Shown here one piece after another: positions 1 to 8,190 of a stretch of 42,940 nucleotides of DNA. The stretch lies in NCBI GenBank assembly GCA_013152435.1, contig JAADGJ010000079.1, positions 1 through 42,940 of the forward strand, read 5' to 3'. The notes below the pieces were generated by a model, which had not been told where the DNA came from, did not search any database, and saw only the letters and a program-made list of their open reading frames with translations. The DNA is from Chloroflexota bacterium (GTDB lineage Bacteria > Chloroflexota > Anaerolineae > DUEN01). Position 1 is the first letter of the stretch. The number at the start of each line of letters is the position of its first letter. The translations under genes were made by a program, and so were the position numbers.

Positions 1-77
1 GAAGAGGTCAGGCGGTTTAGGAGATCAGGGTTGACGGGTTGTCCGTCCAGGAACCACACGCCGACGATGCCGCTCAT
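1..77 (-). CDS. Asparagine-synthetase-like protein, N-terminal fragment (cut by window edge)
   Basis: Only the first 25 codons are inside the window. They read MSGIVGVWFLDGQPVNPDLL and continue off the edge. The start looks like the class II glutamine amidotransferase domain of asparagine synthetases (normally Met-Cys-Gly-Ile), but the catalytic Cys2 is replaced by Ser. Such a protein could not release ammonia from glutamine in the usual way. This is seen in asparagine-synthetase homologues that use the C-terminal AMP-forming domain for other chemistry, including lasso-peptide cyclases. The ATG lies 26 bases after the HprK-like stop, so the two are probably co-transcribed. A 6-codon ATG reading just upstream is ignored. 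The family call rests on a short stretch and is moderate. Confidence 0.6.
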   Translation of the reverse strand, partial: MSGIVGVWFLDGQPVNPDLLNRLTS

Positions 78-103
78 GCGCCCATGCCGTTCATGCGGGC
101 CGC

Positions 104-991
104 TTATCGCGTGCCTTGGAGGATGTGCTCCTCCACCTGGGTGGCGAGTTCAGGCAACGAGGGGAGGGAGAGAGGCCGCGTGATCCGGTAGAAGGGCACC
201 TGCTTTGCCAGATGGCCGCACTGCAGGAAATGGGATGCTCCTCCATCCTGGAGCAACCGGGTGGGGTAGGTGTGGCGGATCAGCTCGATGACGGCTTCCT
301 GAGGGCGGATCGGCTCAATCGTCTGGGGGGCATCTTGAGCGAGCACGTAGATCCGCTCGAGCGGTCGTGTGACCTGGGAGAATCGCTCCGCCACGCGACA
401 GCCCAGCTTCTCCTCCTCTGGATGGAGCAGGAATAACGAGTTGGCATCGTATCCCAACGCTGCTGCCGCCTCCTCGCTGAGCTTGAGTTGAGGGAATCCG
501 GGGAATACCAGAGAAGCCTTGGGTTCCACCTTCACCGCGGTTACATCGTCAGCGATGATGGCGTGCCCACGAGCGCAAAGTGCGGCTGCCATGGATGATT
601 TGCCCGCCCCCGATCCTCCCAGGAAGGCCACGGCGTGCCCGTCCACCTCCACCGCGCTGGCGTGCAGCACCAGCAGCCCCCTTTGGTAGAGCAGGATGGC
701 CATGATGTTCCCTACCAGATAAAGCCGGAGCAGGCTTTCCTCCGCCCCGGGCGCCGGGATCACGATGATCTCCCGTCCCTCCCGGATCAGGAAAACTCCC
801 ACATCTTTGAGGGAGAGGACGGCGTCGTCGCTGGAGATCCTCCAATACCACTCCTGGCCGGCTACCTCGGAGGGGATCCCATCATCGCCTTGTAGCCGAA
901 TCACGACATCATCGCCGGCCTGGGCGGGTATCAACTCAGGCAATGGCAGATCGGACTGGATGCCCAGGCCGTACGCAAAGTAGGAGAACAT
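104..991 (-). CDS. HPr-kinase-like (HprK-related) P-loop kinase
   Basis: 295 residues. A P-loop GGSGAGKSS lies at about residues 125-133, preceded by LVLHASAV (107-114) and followed by an IADDV acidic motif (146-150). This is the layout of the HPr kinase/phosphorylase C-terminal domain. The N-terminal half lacks the normal HprK regulatory domain and is unrecognised. True HprK phosphorylates HPr of the sugar phosphotransferase system. Stand-alone relatives sit beside PqqD-like and asparagine-synthetase-like genes, either in lasso-peptide loci, where one such kinase phosphorylates the precursor, or in exopolysaccharide loci (the 'HPr-rel-A' type). Here it lies 26 bases after the PqqD-like gene and 26 before an asparagine-synthetase-like gene. 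The kinase fold is well supported; the substrate is unknown. Confidence 0.82.
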   Translation of the reverse strand: MFSYFAYGLGIQSDLPLPELIPAQAGDDVVIRLQGDDGIPSEVAGQEWYWRISSDDAVLSLKDVGVFLIREGREIIVIPAPGAEESLLRLYLVGNIMAILLYQRGLLVLHASAVEVDGHAVAFLGGSGAGKSSMAAALCARGHAIIADDVTAVKVEPKASLVFPGFPQLKLSEEAAAALGYDANSLFLLHPEEEKLGCRVAERFSQVTRPLERIYVLAQDAPQTIEPIRPQEAVIELIRHTYPTRLLQDGGASHFLQCGHLAKQVPFYRITRPLSLPSLPELATQVEEHILQGTR

Positions 992-1017
992 GGGGATTAA
1001 GACCTTTCTGGTGTCAG

Positions 1018-1314
1018 CTAGAGGGTATCCTCTCGGACCTCTATCAGCTCCTTCGCCGCGAGGTCCTCGAGCAGCGCTTGCAGTTCGCGAGCACAGCGAT
1101 CTGGTTCAACGTCGTACTCTTGGAGAAGGGTCTCCAGGATTTCCTTCAGCGTCTTGGGCTCTTGAATCAGCTCCCAGACGCGAGCTCCCACGGTCTCCAG
1201 GCCATAGTACACCCCATCCTTAAGGTTCAGGATGACGACCTCCCCGTCCAGATCGACGGAGACTTGATCCTGGGCTGCCGTGATGATAGATCGTTCTGTG
1301 ATCATCGGGCTCAT
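1018..1314 (-). CDS. PqqD-family peptide-binding protein (RRE-like)
   Basis: 98 residues that match the PqqD fold. A beta segment around DGEVVILNLKDGVYYGLE is followed by GARVWELI, a helical stretch (TLKEILETLLQEYDV) and a terminal LLEDLAAKELIEV winged-helix-like strand. PqqD-type domains bind leader peptides of ribosomal peptides and hand them to the modifying enzyme; lasso-peptide B1 proteins are stand-alone versions. The gene leads a trio with an HprK-like kinase and an asparagine-synthetase-like protein, starting about 115 bases after the Wzc-like gene. No precursor peptide is convincing in that gap: the only ATG frame gives 16 residues. A weak -10-like TATATA lies about 20 bases upstream. 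The family call is firm; the role is inferred. Confidence 0.82.
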   Translation of the reverse strand: MSPMITERSIITAAQDQVSVDLDGEVVILNLKDGVYYGLETVGARVWELIQEPKTLKEILETLLQEYDVEPDRCARELQALLEDLAAKELIEVREDTL

Positions 1315-1429
1315 AGTTGTCGTGCTCTCTCTATATATGCTGGGGATGTCTGGTTTTTCAGCCGGTTCTGGTGTGTTCTGTGGCTCGCACCAGGAAGGCC
1401 TGCCTCATATTTCCGAGGACCTCTTGCTG
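1315..1429. other. Short intergenic gap before the PqqD-like gene
   Basis: The gap was read in all three minus-strand frames for a ribosomal-peptide precursor. The Wzc frame reopens after its stop and contains an ATG followed by 16 codons (MRQAFLVRATEHTRTG). Its length and lack of a clear ribosome site make it a poor precursor. No strong hairpin was seen. AT-rich TATATA near 1333-1338 could serve as a -10 element for the PqqD-like gene, without a good -35. Confidence 0.4.
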
Positions 1430-3034
1430 CTATTCCGTGTCGTGCCTCTTGGTTCCATCGTGGCTGTAATAGTAGTAGCCATATCCGATCTCGCGCGGCG
1501 GCACGCGGTTCAACAGCGCCCCGATCACCCGGGCGTTGACCTGGCTCAAGCTCTCCGTCGCCTTTCTCGCCGCATCCCGGCGGGTCACGCCTGCGTCCAA
1601 CACCAGCAGCACGCCGTCGACACGGGTGGCCAGGATGATCGCATCCGATAGAGCCGTGACAGGCGGGCTGTCCAGCAGCAGGATGTCCGCTTGATCACGG
1701 AGCTGTTCCAGTAAGCGTTGCATGCGCTCCGAGTCGAGTAGCTCGGCGGGATTGGGGGGAAGCGGCCCCGACGTAAGAACCCACAGCCCGGGCACGGCGG
1801 TCTCCCTCAGAGCGTCGTCCAGACGCGGCTGGTCATCGAGCAACATGCTGGTCACCCCGACGTTATTCCGCAATCCGAAGAGGCGATGCAGTTGCGGTCG
1901 GTGCAGATCCGCGTCGATGAGGATGACCCTCCGGCCAGATTGGGCCAGCGCGATGCCCAGGTTGGCTACGGTGAGGGATTTGCCCTCCGTGGGGAGAGGG
2001 CTCGTGATCAATAGCGAGCGCAGTGGCTGGCTCACAGCCATGAATTGCAGGTTCGTGCGCAGCACGCGATAGGATTCCGCGATGGCCGATTGCCCGTTGG
2101 ATAGCAGGGGCAGCTGATCCTCAAGTGAGGCGTTATGCTTCATCTTGGGGACCATGGCCAGCGTCGCGAGCCCGAGGGTCTTCTTCACATCCTCGGCGTT
2201 CTTCAGCGTGTCATCCAGGTATTCGAGCAGATAGGCGGCTCCCGCGGCCAGAACGAAGCCGAGGGCCGCTGCCATCAGGATGGTCGCCTTCTTGTTAGGG
2301 CCGATAGGTCGTGTGGGTAGCGAGGCCGGCTCCAGGATGCTGATGGCGTTTGTGGCGCCGCTGGGAAGCTGTGCCAGCAAGTCCGCGTACGTGCGGCGCA
2401 GCGTGTTGAGCTTGTTCTGCAGGGCCGTGATCTGTCCTTCAAGGTCAGCGATCTGGCGAGCGCTGAACGCCTGGGCCAGCTCGTCCTGCCGTTTGGTGAG
2501 CTCCGCTTCAGTCTCGGCGATAGCCGCTTCGATCTTGGTGAGTTGTTGATTGATGAACTCGCGATGTTCCTCGATAACCCCGTTGGAGTTGGTCGGGCTC
2601 ATCCGAACCAGCTGGTTGGCCAGTTCGCTGGCCACCGCCTGGGCCCGTTCCGGGCTGATGTCGATGACGGTAATCTCCAGCAGGTTCGTGTTGGGAATGG
2701 CTCGCACGTGATACTCCGGCAGCCAGGGCAGCCCCAACGCCTTCATGGTCGCGTTGCGGATCGGCTCGCGCTGGGCGATATCTGCGTAGGCTGCCGCCAG
2801 TTGTCGGGTCAGATACAGCTCGTTGCTGCTCGGGTTGGGATCCTGGATAGGACGCCCCACCATCAGGGTGGTGCGCGCACGGTAAACCGGCGGCTGTTGT
2901 TTTGTGGCCATATAGCTGGAGATCGTGGCCACAAGGGTAGCCGCTACGATCAGCCACCACCATTTGAGCAGGGGGGCAATATACTCTTTCAATTCCATAG
3001 AATCACCCGTCGAGGGGGCGTGAGCATTGGTCAT
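1430..3034 (-). CDS. Wzc/CpsD-type polysaccharide co-polymerase with tyrosine kinase domain
   Basis: 534 residues joining a Wzz chain-length domain to a bacterial tyrosine kinase. Membrane helices lie at about 24-42 and 250-271 and enclose an extracytoplasmic coiled-coil region (about 155-225). After the linker IAESYRVLRTNLQF (318-331) come Walker A SPLPTEGKS (345-353), Walker A' VILIDADLHRP (370-380) and Walker B ILLLDSP (451-457). A C-terminal tyrosine cluster YGYYYY (518-523) is the expected autophosphorylation tail. Such proteins set chain length and regulate Wzy-dependent export. Walker A has Leu-Pro-Thr where Pro-Gly is common. An in-frame Met13 (MELKEYI) is an equally plausible start. 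The gene lies downstream of dispersed repeat copy 1. Confidence 0.92.
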   Translation of the reverse strand: MTNAHAPSTGDSMELKEYIAPLLKWWWLIVAATLVATISSYMATKQQPPVYRARTTLMVGRPIQDPNPSSNELYLTRQLAAAYADIAQREPIRNATMKALGLPWLPEYHVRAIPNTNLLEITVIDISPERAQAVASELANQLVRMSPTNSNGVIEEHREFINQQLTKIEAAIAETEAELTKRQDELAQAFSARQIADLEGQITALQNKLNTLRRTYADLLAQLPSGATNAISILEPASLPTRPIGPNKKATILMAAALGFVLAAGAAYLLEYLDDTLKNAEDVKKTLGLATLAMVPKMKHNASLEDQLPLLSNGQSAIAESYRVLRTNLQFMAVSQPLRSLLITSPLPTEGKSLTVANLGIALAQSGRRVILIDADLHRPQLHRLFGLRNNVGVTSMLLDDQPRLDDALRETAVPGLWVLTSGPLPPNPAELLDSERMQRLLEQLRDQADILLLDSPPVTALSDAIILATRVDGVLLVLDAGVTRRDAARKATESLSQVNARVIGALLNRVPPREIGYGYYYYSHDGTKRHDTE

Positions 3035-3102
3035 CGTTTTTATCTATCACGAATAAGACATAAGGATCGGCGCATATGCCTGAGAATTTACCGGTCAGGT
3101 GT

Positions 3103-3119
3103 CTGAGGGGCTCCCTCAG
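3103..3119. other. Small perfect hairpin at left end of repeat copy 1
   Basis: CTGAGGG, a 3-base loop, then CCCTCAG: a 7-bp perfect stem. It overlaps the first bases of repeat copy 1 but has no counterpart at copy 2, and there is no U-tract on either strand, so it is not a standard terminator. It lies about 70 bases upstream of the Wzc-like start and would be in its leader RNA. Confidence 0.5.
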
Positions 3120-3316
3120 CTATCAGCTCCACAGGGGGAGGTGTGGAAGGGGATCTCCCCTCCACGGAAACCCCGCTTTTCCGGCCTGCACTGCCCTTCC
3201 CGGCTCTTTCCACAGAGGCCTGGGTCGAGGCCGGATAGGTCGAAGGCGGAAGAAAGGCTTTTCCGGAGGGGATCCCCATAGCAGAAGCAATGGCATTTCT
3301 CAGACACGCTCTTAGG
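3117..3316 (-). repeat. Dispersed intergenic repeat, copy 1 (about 200 bp)
   Basis: Shares an end-to-end match with 17154-17370 in the same orientation. Both begin CAGCTATCAGCTCCACAG and both end with CATAGCAGAAGCAATG, then CATTTCTCAG, then CTCTTAGG. Identity by eye is roughly three quarters. Internally a stem GTGGAAGGGGA / TCTCCCCTCCAC (about 3142-3165) is kept as a hairpin in copy 2 despite changed bases, which suggests RNA or DNA structure. Length differs by 17 bases, so no frame is conserved and it is non-coding. No target duplication or terminal inverted repeat was found. It could be a MITE-like relic or a structured RNA family. Strand is given as co-directional with the genes and is arbitrary. 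Confidence 0.85.
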
Positions 3317-3541
3317 GATGAGTATCCTCTTCTATACCTCACGTTTCCGTGTGATGTTGCCGACAAGTATCATATGGTCGCCTAACTTTCCGTTCTGGTG
3401 ACGAGACTTCATGGCAAGGCGAGCATGGATTCCGGATATAGGCCTCGAAATATGCATATATCGCTTGAAAGTATACCGGTTTGAAGGGTAGTGGGCAAAT
3501 TGCTCTGCTCTCGCTCCTTCTTGGCTTGGCCCCAAGGGGGC

Positions 3542-5893
3542 TTATTTGACCCAGACCGGGTCCCAATCGTTGTAGGGGGAGTCAAGCAGCCGGCGCTGGT
3601 TGCTTCCGTCCGCGTTCATTATCCATAGTTGGCGCCGCCCCGTTTCCCGGTTGGACCAGAAGACGATTTGGGTGCCGTCGGGTGACCAGGAGGGGTGCTT
3701 GTCCCACTCCCAGCTGTTCACCGTTAGACGGCGCAAGTCGCTTCCATCCGGGCGGATGGTGTAAATCTCGTCGTTGCCGGGCTCCGTGGAGACGAAGGCG
3801 ATGCGGTCGCCGAGCGGTGACCATACGGGGTCGTAGCTCCATCCAGTGGTAAAAGTCAGCTGGCGCGTCGTGTTGAACTGGTTGTCCCGTATGTACACCT
3901 GCGGCACGCGGCTGTCCTCCACCAGGCGCTCCTGCACCAGGAGCGTGAAGCGACCGTCCGGTGATCGGAACTCTTGGGCCCGGGCGGCTTGGTAAAGCCA
4001 TCCCTGGGTGAGATAGGCTAGTCTCCCCGTGGCGGGATCCAGGGCGAAGATCCGAGGTTCGCCGGCGCGGTCGCTGAAGAACAGAATCTTGCCGACCAAT
4101 TCGCGTGGCATGGTGGCCGGAATCGTGGCCGTCGGCGTCGGTGGCGGGGTCGGCGTCAACCTGTCCAGGTATAACAGCAGGGGCAGGGGAGTCGCCGTCG
4201 CCGCGTTGGGCGGCAGGGGGGTGAACGTGCCCGTGGTCATGGCGACCGCCGTGGCGTAGGCCGCGATCGCCCGGGCTGTGGCGGCGTTGGCGGGCGTGGG
4301 CGTGCTGGTGATGACGAAGAGCGTCGGTGTGGGCGTCGCGATCACCGCGTTGTAGGGCAGCGGCGTCGGCGTGCCAAATCGCTTGGCCCTGGCCGTGGCT
4401 GTCACCAGCTGGGCTGCCGCTGTAAGCGCGTTCTGTGGCACGGGCGTGGGCAGAATGATCACCGGCGTGACCGCCCCCTCCGGCGTCGGCGTGAAGGTGC
4501 CCGTTGTGATCGCGATGGCGGTAGCGCGAGCCGCGTAGGCGGTCGCCGTGGCGGCATTGGCGGGCGTGGGCGTGCTGGGCACGATGGGAGGTAATCCCTG
4601 GATCCAGGCCAGGGCCTGGGCTGTGGCCAGGTTGGCCGGGATCGGGGTGGGTGTGACGATGTTCCCCGGGACAGGCGTATAGGTTCCTGTGGTCACGGCG
4701 ACAGCGGTGGCCGTTAGCGCTCGCGCGGCCGCCGTCAGCACGTTGGCTGGTGTGGGAGTAAGCGTGGCCACGATCACGGGTAGGGTGGGAAGCGGCGGTG
4801 GAGTGGCCGGTGCGGGTCCCAGGTTGAGTATGAGCCGTGGTGCCTCACCCAGACTGGCCGGTCCCGCGCCGCTGTCCCAGGCGAAAAGGGTGTCCTGTCC
4901 ACCGGTTGGCCCGATGATCCTGACGATCACCTCGGTGGCGCCATCTGCAATTTGCTGTTCCAGCCACTGAACGGTCGAGCGGTCAAGCGACCAGCTATTG
5001 ATTTTCCCGACCTTCAGGTCCTTGGGTTCGAGAGAAGGAAATAGCGTAACGGCGGCGGGAGCGTTGAATAACTCCTGGAAGTCCGCGCGGGCGAAGTCCG
5101 CCAGGGCATCAACGGCCAGCATCTGCACGGACCATGTGCCGGGAGCTCCCCTGTCCAGCCTGTCCGCTTGCAACCCGGTCAATTGCAGGATCCCGCCGTG
5201 AATGGGCGCCCCGCGCGGCACGCGACTCAAGTCGAAGCGAATCGCGGAGACGAAGACCTGGCCGTCGAAGTATCCGGCATAAAGGAAGGAGTCGCCCAGG
5301 TGGTTGTGCCGACGATCGTTGCTGGCCCACCAACCCACGTCTCCCGACCGGGGGGTGATGCTCAGGATCTGGCCGCCGGGTTCGGGTGTAGGTGTGGTGG
5401 GCCGGGTGGCTGTGGAAGTGAAGGTGGGCGTGGATGTTGGCGTGAATGTAGGAGTGGGCGGGACTTCAACCGGCGTTGGCGTAGCGGCCTGAGCTGGATT
5501 GGAGGAGGATGGCCCCATAGGTGTGATGGGAACCGTGGTGATGGCGGGCGTTGCCGTTGGTAGAAGGGCGGTCAGCCCGGGCGTCGCCCATCCTTGTCCG
5601 TAGACCAGGACAGCGGCAGCTATGAAAACCGCCAGAAGGGCGGCGAGGAAGGTGAACGCCTGGGGACGGCGTCGGGTAGGAGGCGTCTGCGGGTTGATCT
5701 CCTCTGGCGAAACATAGTACGGGCAATCGGTATGAGCTCGCGCCAGACAGTAAGCCTGCTGGTGCGATTCATCCGGTGTCCCGGGAGGTGTCTGTGCATA
5801 GCAGCGATGCGCCGCATCCGGTGCGGCCCACGCCAGCGTTCGATCAGATACCAGCCCCAAATGGGGACAGGTGGATGGAGCGATTCGAGGCAT
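3542..5893 (-). CDS. Membrane-anchored surface protein: Cys/His N-terminus, DNRLRE-like domain, Thr/Pro repeats, TolB-like propeller
   Basis: 783 residues. Residues 1-60 are cytoplasmic-looking with ordered Cys/His (C9, H11, H29, C31, H44, C49, C57), which could bind metal. One membrane helix follows at about 79-98, so the rest is probably outside the cell. About 175-340 resembles a DNRLRE/CBM-like beta domain (DSFLYAGYFDG, VSAIRFDLSRVP). About 370-590 is an unusual low-complexity array of Ala/Thr helices (TPTPANAATATAYAARATAI) alternating with TTGTxTPxP. The last 190 residues are TolB/PD40-like propeller blades (DPVWSPLGDRIAFVS, HPSWSPDGTQIVFWS). Function is unknown; surface or matrix binding is likely. 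It is transcribed divergently from the small lipoprotein at 6010. Confidence 0.82.
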   Translation of the reverse strand: MPRIAPSTCPHLGLVSDRTLAWAAPDAAHRCYAQTPPGTPDESHQQAYCLARAHTDCPYYVSPEEINPQTPPTRRRPQAFTFLAALLAVFIAAAVLVYGQGWATPGLTALLPTATPAITTVPITPMGPSSSNPAQAATPTPVEVPPTPTFTPTSTPTFTSTATRPTTPTPEPGGQILSITPRSGDVGWWASNDRRHNHLGDSFLYAGYFDGQVFVSAIRFDLSRVPRGAPIHGGILQLTGLQADRLDRGAPGTWSVQMLAVDALADFARADFQELFNAPAAVTLFPSLEPKDLKVGKINSWSLDRSTVQWLEQQIADGATEVIVRIIGPTGGQDTLFAWDSGAGPASLGEAPRLILNLGPAPATPPPLPTLPVIVATLTPTPANVLTAAARALTATAVAVTTGTYTPVPGNIVTPTPIPANLATAQALAWIQGLPPIVPSTPTPANAATATAYAARATAIAITTGTFTPTPEGAVTPVIILPTPVPQNALTAAAQLVTATARAKRFGTPTPLPYNAVIATPTPTLFVITSTPTPANAATARAIAAYATAVAMTTGTFTPLPPNAATATPLPLLLYLDRLTPTPPPTPTATIPATMPRELVGKILFFSDRAGEPRIFALDPATGRLAYLTQGWLYQAARAQEFRSPDGRFTLLVQERLVEDSRVPQVYIRDNQFNTTRQLTFTTGWSYDPVWSPLGDRIAFVSTEPGNDEIYTIRPDGSDLRRLTVNSWEWDKHPSWSPDGTQIVFWSNRETGRRQLWIMNADGSNQRRLLDSPYNDWDPVWVK

Positions 5894-6009
5894 ATCTATA
5901 TATCTCCACGACAGCGCCTGTCTGGACTGTAGTACTCCTGGCCTAGTCCATAATCGGTGAGAAAGCGTTATCTTGGTAGTGAGAGTTGAAAGAATGAAGG
6001 AGCTTCGTC

Positions 6010-6195
6010 ATGATCTTATGGATCCTCTTGTTCACGCTTCCCACCCTGTTTCTGGCATCATTTGCAGTCTCGGCTTGCATGTTGTCATCCGACATCAGCC
6101 GGGCAGAAGCCGCATCTGGCTGCGACGTTCAGCCCGCGGCTGCGCCGGCTGGCCTGCCTGTCGTGCCATCGACTCCCACGGTGGTCGTTGAATAG
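6010..6195 (+). CDS. Small putative lipoprotein (61 aa)
   Basis: The only supported plus-strand gene. AAGGAG lies 7 bases before the ATG, an excellent ribosome site. The protein opens with a hydrophobic segment (residues 1-22, MILWILLFTLPTLFLASFAV) and a lipobox Val-Ser-Ala-Cys at 20-23, then a 38-residue tail rich in Ala, Pro and Val with a second Cys at 38. A strong intrinsic terminator on the same strand follows at 6349. Ribosome site, lipobox and terminator together make it a likely real monocistronic gene. The tail matches nothing I recognise. Alternatively it is a secreted peptide cleaved at a later Ala site. It is divergent from the TolB-like gene, 116 bases away. Confidence 0.6.
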   Translation: MILWILLFTLPTLFLASFAVSACMLSSDISRAEAASGCDVQPAAAPAGLPVVPSTPTVVVE

Positions 6196-6233
6196 CGATG
6201 ATGCTGTGCCGTAGCAAGTCCGCGGCGCAAATT

Positions 6234-6247
6234 GAGCGATATCGCTC
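6234..6247. promoter_or_regulatory. 14-bp perfect palindrome in the 3' region of the small lipoprotein transcript
   Basis: GAGCGATATCGCTC is a perfect dyad without spacer, 39 bases after the lipoprotein stop. It could be a dimeric regulator site or an RNA stem. No second copy was seen nearby, so a regulatory role is only possible. Confidence 0.3.
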
Positions 6248-6348
6248 GTTACCGGGTATTCTAAACCTTCACATAACGATGCATGCTCATCAACTTCAGC
6301 CCTGATAGGAACACAACGCAGTGTTCATGGCTGTGTCTTGAGAGAGAC

Positions 6349-6387
6349 GAGAGGGATCGGTGCTCAGGCCGATCCCTCTCGTTTTAT
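6349..6387 (+). terminator. Intrinsic terminator for the plus-strand small gene
   Basis: A 12-bp perfect stem GAGAGGGATCGG / CCGATCCCTCTC with an 8-base loop TGCTCAGG, followed directly by GTTTTAT. The T-tract is on the plus strand only, so it terminates transcription coming from the lipoprotein gene at 6010-6195. Confidence 0.88.
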
Positions 6388-6761
6388 ACTTCTATATCCA
6401 GGCCCAGAGCCATTGCAGTAGCCTCCCTGCCGGGGATCGGGCCTGTTCCATAAAAGTAGACGTCAGAAGATCGAGAAAGATGCGATTTGCCATCTCCGGG
6501 GCGATCCGGGCCTGGCCCTTTTGAGAACGGCTTCGCCCTGGGTTGCGCTTAGGAAGCGCGAGCATGCCCCGCTTATGGCGATGTCTTGTTTCACCGGCGC
6601 CACGCGCACGCGTGGCGCCGCTCTTTCCTCGCCCATTATGTCATTATACGCATTTCGCGAGACGGACTCTGGCCTGCTGGTATCCGCCAGCTTTCAATTC
6701 GCTTACAGTGCGGCACTATGTCAAGTCCACCTTGGTAAAAGTGATGTGGGGAGTGGGGGAA
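6388..6761. other. Intergenic region with one GC hairpin
   Basis: No gene is supported in these 374 bases. One near-perfect dyad lies at 6596-6619 (GGCGCCACGC, loop GCAC, GCGTGGCGCC), followed on the plus strand by GCTCTTTCCTC, a poor U-tract. Plus-strand frames crossing the region run into the coding region on the other strand and lack ribosome sites. Confidence 0.5.
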
Positions 6762-6798
6762 GGGGAGTTGTCTGGTGGACGTTCTCAGACAACTCCCC
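6762..6798 (-). terminator. Strong hairpin after the glycoside-hydrolase gene
   Basis: A 13-bp perfect stem GGGGAGTTGTCTG / CAGACAACTCCCC with an 11-base loop, lying 22 bases past the stop of the 6820-10818 gene. On the minus strand it is followed by TTCCCCC rather than a clean U-run, so it is either a weak intrinsic terminator or a 3'-end-stabilising hairpin. It probably closes the long minus-strand unit coming from upstream. Confidence 0.6.
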
Positions 6799-6819
6799 GA
6801 AAGCACCTGACAAGGACGG

Positions 6820-8190
6820 TCAGTTTTGGACCGCCGGGAGATAGGACCGGTATCGGGCCCGCATGGCCGTCAGGCGGATCTCTTGGGCCCGTGCCAGTAC
6901 GGAGCGTCCCTGATAGGTCACGTCGCTGCGATATGGTTTGAAGGAGCTCAGGGTGATCCTCATATCCGGCGTGGCCTGAATCACCTGGAAGGTGATACGC
7001 GCCAGGGTGAAGGTGCCGGAGGCGGTGCTGTCCAGGAGCCCGGCGGCGTAGTGTACGCGCCCATCGGCGTTGTCGAACTCGTTCTGGAGGATCGTGCCGA
7101 GGGCGGTGCCCGGCGTGACCGACAGGACGCGTAGAGCGCTGGGGTCGAAGACGAGATAGGCTGCTGCCGCATCCACCGGCTGGGCGCCAGCCTGCACCTG
7201 GAGGATGAGGTCGAAGACCTGCCCGGCCACCAGATGGCGGACCGTGGGGATCGCCGCCAGGGTTACGCTGGGTTCGGGAATGCTCGTCTGTCCGCTGCCC
7301 ACATCCTCCACGAGCTGATCGCCGGATTCGCCGAAGTTCATCGCCAAAAGCGAGAAGTCCAGCAAGTCCACGCAAGCGTCCTCGTTGAGATCCGCTCGAT
7401 CGTCGAACCCGGACACGTTCTGACATTTTGCGAAGGCGGCGGCCAGGAGGGAGAAGTCCAGGATGTCGATCGCGTTGTCATCGTTGATATCTCCCTCTTG
7501 TAGCTCACCCAGGTATACGAGGTTCACCCCGCTGGTGAGCGTGACCACACGCCGGTTCCGCAGGGTGTGGCGATTCTTCACCCGTATGTCGTAGGTGCCC
7601 GGAAGCAAACCCGTCAGGGTGAGCTGGCCTCGATCGGAGGCGGTGGAAGCGAAGGTGTAACGAGGGCTGGACTCCCCTGGGACGGTGAGGCTGATGGAGA
7701 GATGGGCACGCCAGCGCTCATGAGGGGCGGGTGGGCGGCCTTGCAGCTGTATCTGCCCCTGGAGGGTGGCATCGCCGATGGCGATGGTTGCGCCCGCCGT
7801 GCGCTGGAGGACGGAACTGCCGTGCAGTGTGATGTCGCTGCGGCGGGGGTCTTGGGTGGAGAAGGTGATGGATGTCCCCGTTGTCCCGCTGGTGGCCTGG
7901 AAGGCGATCTGTGCCAGGGTGAAGGTACCGGATGTGGTGCTGCCCAGGAGCCCGGCGGCGTAGTTGATCCGGCCGTTGGCGTTGTCGAAGTCATTCTGAA
8001 TGGTGGTGTTGAGGGTGGATCCAGGAGTGATGGATACCACCTGGAGCACGGCGGGATCGAAATCCAGGTAAGCGGCGGCGCCGTCCACGAGTTGGGCGTT
8101 GGCTCGGACCTGCACGGTGAGGGTGAACGTCTCCCCCGCGGTCACGGTGAGGCTCGTCGGTGTGACGATAAGGGCGACCTGGGAGCCGTC
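6820..8190 (-). repeat. Duplicated C-terminal coding module, copy A
   Basis: The 3' end of this gene from the Thr/Pro linker onward parallels 10880-12270 domain for domain and is very similar in DNA. For example, the stretch near 7714-7772 differs from 11806-11864 at only about six positions. This indicates duplication of the linker/cohesin/dockerin/cohesin tail, perhaps kept similar by gene conversion. Similarity drops toward the second cohesin. Confidence 0.75.

Larger units (their letters stand above)
3035..3541. other. 507-base intergenic region with dispersed repeat
   Basis: There is no credible gene. It holds a small hairpin at 3103-3119, repeat copy 1 at 3117-3316, then about 225 bases up to the end of the TolB-like gene (3317-3541) in which I see only a GC-rich CCCCAAGGGGG patch near the stop. 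Short frames here do not share a conserved reading frame with repeat copy 2. Confidence 0.6.

Noticed and set aside
1345-1405. 16-codon frame as a lasso-peptide precursor
   Set aside because: It is too short, with no leader motif, no suitable Asp or Glu ring residue after a core Gly, and no convincing ribosome site.
3088-3366. Short minus-strand open frames within repeat copy 1
   Set aside because: The corresponding frames in copy 2 shift because of a 17-base length difference, so no protein is conserved.
5973-6191. 72-codon plus-strand frame overlapping the small lipoprotein
   Set aside because: The overlapping frame at 6010-6195 has the better ribosome site, a signal peptide and a lipobox. 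This one has neither.
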